Source: Macrobrachium rosenbergii
Taxonomy: Eukaryota > Arthropoda > Malacostraca > Decapoda > Palaemonidae
DNA: 64,000 nt
Direction: 5' to 3'
Assembly: GCF_040412425.1 (NCBI RefSeq)
Contig: NC_089743.1
Coordinates: 91,416,403-91,480,402 of the forward strand
Numbering within the stretch: position 1 is the first letter of the stretch; every line of letters begins with the position of its first letter. The position numbers were made by a program, and so were the translations under genes. The notes under the pieces were generated by a model that worked only from the letters and a program-made list of their open reading frames with translations, did not search any database and was not told the DNA's origin. Below are positions 48,272 through 60,200 of the stretch, piece after piece.

Positions 48272-51200
48272 GTACCACCTTCCGCCTGTCTTTTTTGTGT
48301 AAGACGTTCCAGGAACTGGAAAGATATTAACACTTCAGGGATGTCAAAGAAGGAACTTGATGCATAGTTACATGTTCAGAAACTTGGGACTTAGAAGAAC
48401 AGTTATTAGAAATTTGAGAGTTAGAAAAGAAGTTATTAGAAATTTGGGAATTAGAAGAACAGTTATTAGATATTTGGGAATCAGAAGAGATTAGTTATTA
48501 GAAATTTGGGAATTAGAAGAATAGTTATTAGAAAGAATTAGAAGAACAGTTATTAAAAACTTGGAAATTAGAAATTTGGGAATTAGAAGAGAACAGTTAT
48601 TAGAAATTTGGGAATTAGAAGAGAACAGTTATTAGAAATTTGGGAATTAGAAGAACAGTTATTAGAAATTTGGGAATTAGAAGAACTGCTATTAGAAACT
48701 TGGGTATTAGAAGAACAGTAATTAGAAACTTGGGAATTAGAAGAACAGTTATTAGAAATTTGGGAATTAGAAGAACAGTTATTAGAAATTTGGGAATTAG
48801 AAGAAACAGTTATTAGAAATTTGGGAATTAGAAGAACAGTTATTAGAAATTTGGGAATTAGAAGAACAGTTATTAGAAACTTGGGAATTAGAAGAACAGT
48901 TATTAGAAACTTGGGAATTAGAAGAACAGTTATTAGAAATTTGGGAATTAGAAGAGAACAGTTATTATAAATTTGGGAATTAGAAGAGAACAGTTATTAG
49001 AAATTTGGGAATTAGAAGAACAGCTATTAGAAATTTGGGAATTAGAAGAACAGCTATTAGAAACTTGGGTATTAGAAGAACAGTAATTAGAAATTTGGAA
49101 TTAGAAGAGAACAGTTATTAGAAATTTGGGAATTGAAGAACTGAAATTTGGGAATTGAACAGTTATTAGAAATTTAATCAGAAGAACAGTTATTAGAAAT
49201 TTGGGAATTGTTATTAAAAATTTGGGCATTAGAAGACAGTTATTAAAAATTTCATTAGAAGAAAGTAAAAATTTGGGAATTAGAAGAACAGTTATTAGAA
49301 ATTTGGGAATTAGAAGAACAGTTATTAGAAATTTGGGAATTAGAAGAACAGTTATTAGAAATTTGGGAATTAGAAGAACAGTTATTAGAAATTTGGGAAT
49401 TAGAAGAACAGTTATTAGAAATTTTTAGAAGAACAGTAACTAGAAACTTGCAAATTAGAAGGGATGTTAGAAACTTGGGAATTAGAAGAACAGTTATTAG
49501 AAACTTGGGAATTAGAAGAACAGTTATTAGAAATTTGGGAATTAGAAGAACAGTAACTAGAAACTTGCAAATTAGAAGAGAACAGTTATTAGAAACTTGG
49601 GAATTGAGAACAGTTATTAGAAACTTGGAAATTACAAGTTAAAACAAATTTGGGAATTAGAAGAACAGTTATTAGAAATTTGGGAATTAGAAGAACAGTA
49701 ACTAGAAACTTGCAAATTAGAAGAGAACAGTTATTAGAAACTTGGGAATTAGAAGAACAGTTATTAGAAACTTGGGAATTAGAAGAACAGTTATTAGAAA
49801 TTTGGGAATTAGAAGAACAGTTATTAGAAATTTGGGAATTAGAAGAACAGTAACTAGAAACTTGCAAATTAGAAGAGAACAGTTATTAGAAACTTGGGAA
49901 TTAGAAGAACAGTTATTAGAAACTTGGAAATTAGAAGAACAGTTATTAGAAATTTGGGAATTAGAAGTTCAGTTATTAGAAACAAATTAGAACCCTGAAA
50001 CTTGCAAATTGGTTATTAGAAAGGAATTTGAACAGTCATCTTGGGAATTAGAAGAACAGTTATTTTATTTTCCAGTTATTAGAAATTTGGGAATTGAAGA
50101 ACATGTTTCTCTGAAACTTGGGAATTAGAAGAACAGTTATTAGAAACTTGGAAATTAGAAGAACAGTTATTGAAATTTTTAGAAGAACAGTTATTAGAAT
50201 TTTATTAGAAGAACAAATTTTGGGAATTAGAAGAACAGCCATTAGAAATGTATTAGAAGAACAGTAATTAGAAACTTGGGAATTAGAAGAACAGCTATTA
50301 GAAACTTGGGTATTAGAAGAACAGTAATTAGAAACTTGGGAATTAGAAGAACAGTTATTAGAAATTTGGGAATTAGAAGAACAGTTGTTAGAAATTTGGC
50401 ATTTAGAAGAGAACAGCTATTATAGAGGATCACTTATTCAAGAAAGCTGAGCTGTAACTGACAAAATAAAATGGCTCACCCAATGGATCAAATTGGCCTC
50501 AGTGGGTGGAGTCTTAGATAATTGTTGGAGGTCGCCCCCTCCATTTTGAGCACAAGTTAGTGGGATGTTTATGTCAGCGAGGAAAACTGCCAGGCCTTTT
50601 CTTAGTGACATTTTTAATGAAAAACAAAATCATTCGAGGAATTAGTTTATTTAGTCTGATGCACTACTCATCCCGGATCCATTTTTCCTGGAAAAATAGC
50701 AGTTCTTCAGATAGGCTGTGTTCTCTGCAAATATCACGCTGACTCAAGGTAGCAATTTGTCATCATCTTTTGTCAATCTCATTTTATTTTCCCGTCGTGT
50801 GTATGGCATGTTTCTCTGCAGAGTGGACACACCTTTAGGCATTAATGTTTATTACATTTTAAGATAAATTTGGGTTACTATATAATTTTATATTTTTCGA
50901 TTTTGGAGACTTTCTGCATTTAATTTTTATTGTGTCCTACTTCCAGTTGAATTTCAAGAAGCCAGCCCTGTGAATTCTCAGTGGATTATATAATTTTGTT
51001 TTTGGTTTTTACTGGAGTATATTTTTTGAATAAATTTTCAGTCGTTTATTTCCAAGAAACCCCATTTATTCTTAGTTCTTACTAGATTAAATGAATTTCA
51101 GTTGTCTTAAATCACTTTGTCTTTCTGTTCAGATTCAAGAACCCGCCCCATTGGGTTTTATTTTTAGTCAGTCGTTCTTTGGAGACTGCATTTAATGGTT

Positions 51201-54200
51201 TTCAGCTTTCAGTTGAATTTCCAAGAAGCCCCATTTATTCTTAGTTAGTTCTTACTAGATTTAATGGTTGTCTGCTGTCAGTCGAATTTCTAAGAAGCCC
51301 CATTTATTCTTAGTGGGTTCTTACTGCATTTAATGGTTTTTACTTTTACTTTCAGTCGAATTTCCAAGAAGCCCCACTTATTTTTAGTGGGTTCTTACTG
51401 CATTTAATGGTTTTTACTTTTACTTTCAGTCGAATTTCCAAGAAGTCCCACTTATTCTTAGTGGGTTCTTACTGGGTATATTTGTTTTCTACTTTCAGTC
51501 GAATTTCCAAGAAGCCCCATTCATTCTTAGTGGGGTTCTCACTGGATATATTTGTCTTCTACTTTCAGTCGAATTTCCAAGAAGCCCCATGGCTCTGAAG
51601 GTCGAAGGAGGGAAGGAGAATGGCGTGTGCTTCCTAGAGGCCGATGACATGAATGGCAGTTCTCAGTGTACCACTTCTAGTTCTATGTATCTTACTCCCA
51701 ATTACAAGCCAGGTATGTTTTGAAACATTTAACCCTTTTTCCTTTGTATCCAAAAGCATGTAGAGTAAGTGTTTAAGACTAATATACACAATTGAGATGA
51801 AAAGGCTTCTTATTATTGAATAATCTAGCAGTGCTGTATAAAGTTGTAATTTTGGATTTTGCTACAAGCTTTTTTTTTTTTCACGGTACAGCTGAAGTAT
51901 TTATTATTCTGCTTTTGTTTGTAATTTGGAACGCCATTGAATAAAAATGTAAAATGTATTTCAGTGCACTATGATTAATTTTTCCTTGGCAGTAATCTCA
52001 GAATTTTTTTTTTTTTTTGAAGAGTATCATTTGAAGATTTGAAGGCTAGCAAGTTTGTGAAGCTTATACTGTATAGACTGTTGATTCAAGTTTTAAATGT
52101 GATTTTCAAATGCCAGTACTTTAAAGATTCTTAAGAAGGGCAGTTGAGTAATTTAGATTGTAAACTGTATTTTTCCAGTGAAATGATGTAGTATACATTT
52201 GCTTTAATGTACATTTACCTTACTATAGTTATGTATAATACAGTACATCACAGATTTGTAAATTAAGAGTAAGATCTGCTTGAACTGGTAATTGTTTGGC
52301 TTTATAACAAGGGACAGTGGTAGATTTTGTACATAGTACGGTATTGTTGCCTTTTTCCATTCCAGACCTGTAAAAAAAAAAAAGTAGTCCTATCCTTCAT
52401 TAAAAGCAGCTCAGATGGCTAATGTTGTGATTAGACTTTAACAGTAGGCTTTGATTGCAGATGAAGTAGACAACCCAGATGGTACTCCCAAGCAGGGTGA
52501 TGGCTTTGAGGTTGGTAGTGATTTAGAGGAGGATTACTTTGAAGAATTCCACCTGCCTAACTCTCACGAGAATGCTTTTGTAAGGCACAAAAGCTTTCGT
52601 CGGAAGGTCAACTTGACTCCCATTGACGCCCCAGATGCCGAGAAGATTGAGGGACTGGTCAGGACCGGGGAATTCCAGAGGCACGGCAGCATCCGCCGCA
52701 AAATAACCGAGGAGCCTGCTCCTAGTCCCGAGGACGTTGTCAAGAATGACAGGTTGTCCTTAGATAGCAACGAGAACATAAAGGAGGTAGAGAGTAATGG
52801 CGTGCTGTCAGAAGTAGGAACCTTTGCAAAGGATTTGAGGGAGATAGAGAACATGTTAGATGATAACGATAATATTGGAGATGACATTTCGGATATCATT
52901 GCAGATACCAGTTTTTCTAAAGACGATCAGTCAATCAGTTTTCGTCCGCTCATCCCCTGTTCCAACACCTCGACGCCAATACCAGCAAGTGCTAAGTCTA
53001 GCAATTATGATACTATGGAACTGAGTGTCAGTGCTACAGAGGAAAGTATAAATGATGAAAGCAATGAGGAGAGTTTGAGCATAGAACAGAGTACTCTAAT
53101 GAAAGTCAAAGAGTGTTTAGACTTCACAAAATATAAGGACTTATACAATCTTAGTGGCAGGTTGCAAGATATTCTGACACCCAAGGAAGTTGAGGAAATT
53201 TTAGTCAATTCGCATCGGTACAGCAGCTACTTTGACAAGGAGATCATGGAAGCCTTGCATACTTCTTTGCAAGAACATCTTAACAATAACAGCAATGGCA
53301 ATACTGATAGTGGGATTTCATCCCCAAAGAGGATGATTTCTGCTGAGGGAGCTGAACTTGGGAACACTGATAAAAGTGAAATTCGAGCTGTGCTGGATGG
53401 TACCAGTGAGCCAAGTAAAGAGAGCGAAGGTAACAGTTCCAAGAGGTCGTCTGAAATATTTTAGATGATGATCTTGAAGATGAAGATACAGGCTTTAGGT
53501 TTGAGAGGCGTAGGTCACTTCGCCTCACCAAAGAGGGCTTGAAAGAGTTAGAAGTTGAGGGTGTATTTGTCGAGAGCAAAACTCAAGATATTGGTCTTAA
53601 GAAAATCCCAGCACCTGAGTTCGACCTTAGTGGTGGAACTAATGAAGAATACAATGATGAAATACCAGACTTTTCAACAGTGGGCTTAAATGACACTTCA
53701 CAATCAGAAAAGACTGGAAGTCCAAGTGCCAAATCAAGTGAAATTCCCAAAACTCAAGCAGTTCCTGTTCCCCTCCCTGATATTGTGATAACTAATGTGG
53801 GTGATGAGCCTGAACAAAGTAGAAATGAACACAGCAATTTATCGGAGCTGATCTCAGAGGTTAGCGGAGTTTCAGAAATCACAACACCAAACTTAGATTC
53901 TTCAGAAAGCAAGTTTGAGTATGAAACTCCAGATGAAGGTGAAGGTAACGTTTGTAGCTGTAACTTGTGCATCATGTAAGCTGTATCCACTGTAATATAT
54001 TGTTTATTAGTTGTTTATATTTTGCAGGCAGTGCGCCATTTCAAGATAAATGCTGTTTGTGTTTTGGTAAACAAAAATCCAAATGCTTTCTTTACAGAGA
54101 GGCCTTCTAGCTTGAACTTTGGAACCCTCAGTCAACGAAAAAGAATTTCTGTTGCAGATGACATATTGCAGTCTCCCATTGAGGACGACAATATTTCTGT

Positions 54201-57200
54201 AGCCTCAGCCTTCAGCTGCAGAAGCGATGGCGAGGATGACATTGATGTAAGTATTCCAGGGGATCTTTGTGATAAATTCCATGAACTGCTGTTTAAGTTG
54301 TGTATAGCATGACCCTGTTTGTAATTTTTAGCTTTCATGTACATTTGATGCTACAAGAGTTGGTGACAGCATTTTTTCTGAGTTAGTGAGTAATTTACTA
54401 CTTTGTTAGCCAAAATTTTTTATGTGAAATCATTATTCTCAGATGATGATTTTAGTCAAACTTCCAGGTAAAATAAAAATTCTCAAATGCATCTCATATA
54501 ATAGAGAAGCATCCCTTAAAATTTTGGCAATTGAAGACAAAGTTTGAGAATCTGGCAGCATTTTGAAAATGAATTGCTTTTAGAGACTCACTAGTTGGTA
54601 GAAATAACAGTATGAGGACTGTACTTTGGACAGACTCCAATCCAATCCTGTGATCTTACTAAGTCAGAGTCTGGCCTGCTGCACACGGGAATTGTCTCGA
54701 GTAGGGAGATTACCCACTTCTCACACACCGTCTTTGTATTTGTTCTTTTATTGTACAGTATATATTCTTTTCTTTACTTTAGATAACATGAAAATTGTTC
54801 TTGTTTCATATTTTATCTTCCACTCTCTTAGAGATTACGTTATTGAAATAATTAGGCTTGCAGTGAGAGGTCAGTCGAATGTTTAACTTAATTTGAAAAG
54901 TATTCAGTGTTTATTACATTACAGTGTATCCAATTATTCAGTATCCAATTTGTGAAACCCATTACCATCACTGTACTACTATTCTCAGAATGTTCAGAAA
55001 AAAAATTCTGCGTCATTTGAAATGAAAAATTTGGCTTCCTGGCTCCATCCAGTAAGATGCCAGCTGGTCATCTGGTAAGTGAAGGTTTTTTAAATCTTTT
55101 CTTGAGGCTCTGCAGCTGATTTCCACCATTTGAAGGGGGATATAAAAAGGATCTGTCATTTTATGAACCTCATGCTAGGTCTTATAGTCTGATTGGAAGA
55201 TACAGTGATTGCAGAATAGAGAACTAAGTGGATGATATGGTAGGAAATTTTCAATCTTTAGCAAACTTTGTTTTTCATTTGAAGGGCATTGTTGTGTCAT
55301 TAAATACCTCCCAAAGGTGTTAAAGTTACTTGGAGCGAAGTTGTCCCCTCATAAAAGTATTCCTTCCCTAAGGAAATAAAATTATAAAAGAAAATAGAAG
55401 CCTTTGTTGATAGGATATTGCTTTGGCACTAAACAGGATGGGTTCTTCTGTGTATTTGATATCAAAGTCCACAGAGTAGAAAACAACTTGGAATTCATAG
55501 CTGAGGGAAGTTCATTGATGAAATCTCAGAAATCCTTAAAAAAAAAAGTAAGCAGACAAGCTGGATCAAGTGCTTTATAAATAGTTTACTACTTATCATG
55601 TCTATCTCAGGTCCACTCATCACAGATAAGGCCAAGAAGTTTTATGAAGGTAAAAAGATCACATAGCTGTGTGCCTTCTTGGTTAAGTGATTAAAGAACT
55701 CTTCCAGGCCTGTCATGGGATGAAGAGATCACATGTCTTTGGCTAATTTAGGTATGCTGATGCTGATAGCACTGAATACTATTTACACATCTCATACTTT
55801 AACCTAACCTGAATCTGAGTCAGACTTTCAACACTGTGTAAGGGTCTTGGGAAAAGACTGCTAAAAGAAAATGACTGCATCAGTAGGTGAAACGGTCTTG
55901 GATCTCATAAACTGAAGCTTCTAATTGCTGATGTGTTACAGTTATCTAGGGAATGCATGGCAACGTTTTTCACTGGTTTCACCATTACCTCTTGCATTCA
56001 TTGACGCTTACTTGAGGAAGTGGGATCTTCTTGAGGACTTTGAGGTCATCTTACTGCTGGACAGCTGTCACACCCATCTTCTTACACATGAACTTGCAAT
56101 TGGGAACATTTTAGTTGTGCATGCGGTCATCCAGAAATTTAAGAACTATTTTGCATCATTTGCACAAGAGCTCCTAAATTCCATCATCTCTGCACCAGGC
56201 CTCCAGCAAGATTTCTGTCAGTGATGCCATGACATGGAAAGATGTTATGAAGTCCACTGCAAAACATTTGGTGAAAATTGTCCCGGCACTATGATCTCGG
56301 AGGATGACTAGGAGGACTTAGTTGGTTCTGGGAGACAAGGACCACTCAGTTCAAGAATACCTGTTCTATGCATATTCTACATTGTCTCCCTCCAGGCCTA
56401 GATCCTCATCTATCCCCATTCTCCACATCTTCCATGGAATTCCTTTAGCTCTTCCTCCTGCTATTTTCATATGTACATACTACTTTTCTAAACAACTGGT
56501 ACTCATCCAACCTCAACACGTCTAAACCACGTCCATCTGCAAAATTTTAGTCTTGTTTTCCAGCTGCTGGACACCACATCTCTCCATCACTTCCTCATTC
56601 ATGATGCAGTCTGCCCACTTTCAATGAGTCTTGGCATTTTGTAGATACCTTTTTAAAATATTTAGTTTCTTGATCAGTGCTTAGGCATTGATAAGAGTAG
56701 TACAGGCCTATATATGCATCATAAGTCTTTACTCTTTCTACTAATCAAGTACCTTTTGTCATACTGTCCTCTCAATCCATGCTTCACTGTCTAGCGTAAC
56801 CTGTCCTTCTACCACAGTGTGGTCCTTCACATTTTGTCTTCCCCATTCACTCATATGTTTTGGACCATGGGAATTTTTCTCCATTTGCTCCTAGCAAGCC
56901 TGAATATTTCTTGTTGTAGGGGCTTAATATTTTTTTTTTTGGTTTTGTTTAGTACATAATTGGTGCAGTATGATGGGAACAGATTTGCAGGTTTATTATT
57001 ATTATTATTATTATTAGCAGCAACAGCAGCAGCAGCGGCATGCAAAGAACAGTCACGTAAAATCATACCAAATACATACAGTATTTTGAGGACTCTTATG
57101 TAGCCTGTAGACCTCAAAAGCTAAAGAATTTTCATGATTATAATGATATACTGCACAAGTGTGCACAAGAAGAGTCCCTCCGTATCGTGAATTATTATTA

Positions 57201-60200
57201 TTATTATTGGGTAAGTTTTCAAGATGACATGTTTTAATTTGATGGACATCAGCATTGCAGCAATCATTTATGAGAATGACAGTATCTGTTTTCTGTGCTC
57301 ATAATTAATGCAGCTTTGCCTGCTTTATCTGCATCATTTTCTTTTACTCATACATGAGCGTACTGCATACTGGTGTGTACTGTTGGTGTGATTTCGTAGG
57401 CAAATCGGCCCCATGGGTCTGACGTGTGATTTGGAAGCCCTCGGTTATCAGGACCTTGAGTAGTTCTAATTGATCTTAGAGGGGATTTCTCCTGGTTGTG
57501 GTTGATGGATTTTAGAGGTTTCATTCTGCTGATCATGGTTGAATGATTTTAAAGGTTTTTACTGCTACGTAGTTGTAAGAAACAAGCAAAGGTATTTCAC
57601 AGGTATATCCTCAAGCCATAATAAATGAGAAAACAGGTAACTCTGTGTTTTCGTTAGTTTGTAGCCTTTGGAATTATGCAATTTGACATCAAAAGTAAAA
57701 TTATTTTGTAAGATTTTTTCATACTGAACAGCTTTAATCTTAATATTGATTATACAGTATCACATAGTAGAAAAAGAGGATTGGAATAAAAGTTAATGTA
57801 TTTAACAAGACGCGATGCATAAAGATATTCTTTTATCTTTTCAAAGGATGACTTCGAAGCGCCCGAAATCCGAATAAAATGCAAAATCTATCCTAATTTG
57901 GAGCCGATACCACCTCCACCTGAGCAGCTCATACCAGAATTCTCGGCAGCGGAAGAAACTGCCGAGGAAAGACACTGGAGAAGTGTAGTTATTGGAGGTG
58001 TCTGGAGGAGAATCGACATGAAGGTCATTGCACCTTATCGCAAGGTATGCCTTTTACATAATGTATTTGTGTGATTCAGTGTTGGGGAGCTAGGGATTTG
58101 GACTATGCCAAAAATCCAGTCTTGAGAGTGAACGTAGTTTCGTGATGAATCTTGCCGTTACCATGCATCCGTTGGGAATTTTATGGCTCTCCCGGATGTC
58201 TTAAATTACTGATACTGACTTTTGAAACAAGATACAGTCTGTAGTTGAGTTTGTTGTGAAAGAGAAATACACTTCCCTTTTTGCCTGGGTTGGTTTTTGT
58301 TTAGTTTTATGACAAACTGGGGTCACAACAACAAAGATCATTCACATGTTTTACCTGATGTGTAATAGCTTTAGTGAACCTGAGAATTTTGAGAATTAAT
58401 TAAATTTTTTTCAGATTTCAGTATATGTATTGAATATGTGAGCAACTACTGAAGCATAGTGTAAAGTTCTTTTGTTTTCTATAGAATTATTTAATGTAAA
58501 GCTTTAATTAAACATCAATGTTAATATTGTAGTTTCAAAGGTGAGGTTCTATATATGCTTGTCTAATTATGACCTAAGTTTTGACTTTAGAATCATATAG
58601 CATTTGTACAGTTAGATTCTGTTGTATCTGATACACATCACTTTATGCCCATATTGCTGAATTTCATTAAATTATTCCCACTGAATGTTATGGGACTTGA
58701 TTCTTGACCACAGTATGACAGAGAATGAAGATGTTAAACTTGAATATCATACCCTGTACATTTCAGTACAGGTATAACAATCAAGAGACAGGTATACTGG
58801 ATTCTGTTACTGTTTACTGGGTTTGTTTTTCATTTTCAGTCCTACTCTAGTCAGAAAAGACTCTCTGCAGGCCCACAGCTCAAAAGGCAACCCTTGTTAG
58901 TTTAATCAGTAAGCATCACTAATCTGGATTTTGCTGGTGTAGCAGTCAGTAAATATGAATTTTTTTAAAACTCTTCCTGAAACACTGTAGGGATACATTC
59001 TTCAAAGGCTCTGAAGTATCATTGCAAAATCTTTTCTGAACTGAACACCTTTAATGCTAAGTCAGGTACTGAATCTCAGACATTCAGTCCTATCTTGCTT
59101 AATTGTAACTGTTGTATTTCCAACCACTTAACCTTTGTAAAATCACGTTTTATTTGCAACCACTTAGGATCAGTAGTGATGGTCAGTTCTTGTTTGTAAT
59201 CCAACAGTCTCTACCTCAAATATTGTACATCTCACTTATTGGTAGGAATTTTTCTTTATTTAGCTGTTAATAATATAATACACTGTATGTAGTACTGATG
59301 CAATTTGACTGGATGAAGTAATAAAATAATTTCATGGTAACATTTGCAGTGCATAAGCCACGGAGGGTATCTTGGTGATACGCAAAACGCAGTCATAGTC
59401 ATCTGTGCATGCCAGTTGCCTGATAGATCAAGAAGAGATTACAACTATGTTATGGACAATCTTTTCTTGTGAGTTTGGTGTTTTTACCCTCTTTGTGATG
59501 TTATAATTTGTTTACTGTGTTTTGTGCATATAATTATGAATTAAAACTAATTTGGATACCGGCATTATATTTGACCTTCATTTTACTAATTTTGTATTTG
59601 GTAATAAACAGTAAGTTGATATCTTTTCTTTGGGTTGCAGGTATGTATTGTCAACTTTGGAGCAGTTGATTGCAGATGATTATGTTTTGGTTTATTTAGC
59701 TGGTGGTACCCCAAAGTCTCACATGCCAAACTTTCACTGGCTAAAAAGGGCATATCAAATGATCGATAGAAAGTTGAGAAAAAATCTAAAGGCCCTTCAC
59801 GTTGTACATCCCACATTTTGGGTGCGGACTGTAGTGGCATTTTCCAGACCATTCATAAGGTAAGACCAATATGTTGCCTGCTTTTGTGCAATGTGTGTGC
59901 AGTTTTAATTACAAATGTCAAAGACCTCATCATCTTTCTAAAAGTAAAATAAAATTTAGCTTCCCTAAGTTGAGAAGCTACTAAAGTAATGTTTCCATTA
60001 TTTGTACTCAATGCCTACTTTGCTTGTATTCTCCATATTTGAGGGAGTTGTTTCCTCGCAAACCCAATATGTTAGCACTTTTGTTCTCGGTATTCTGGAC
60101 ACTTAAGTTCATGGTCAAATAAAAATTACAGTTAATATTATCATACAAACCCATTTTAGTACATATATTGAGAGTTCCAGCCTCCCACCACTCAAATTTC

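Noticed and set aside
47920..48333. 137-codon minus-strand Arg-rich frame
   Set aside because: Shadow of the Ser/Pro/Ala-rich coding exon on the other strand.
48370..50430. CRISPR-like regular array
   Set aside because: The 30-bp units are directly adjacent with no unique spacers, and the context is an animal intron.
53430..53464. 35-nt intron as the sole explanation of the frame break
   Set aside because: Shorter than known spliceosomal introns of arthropods as far as I know, and its bases read as ordinary coding sequence; kept only as an alternative.
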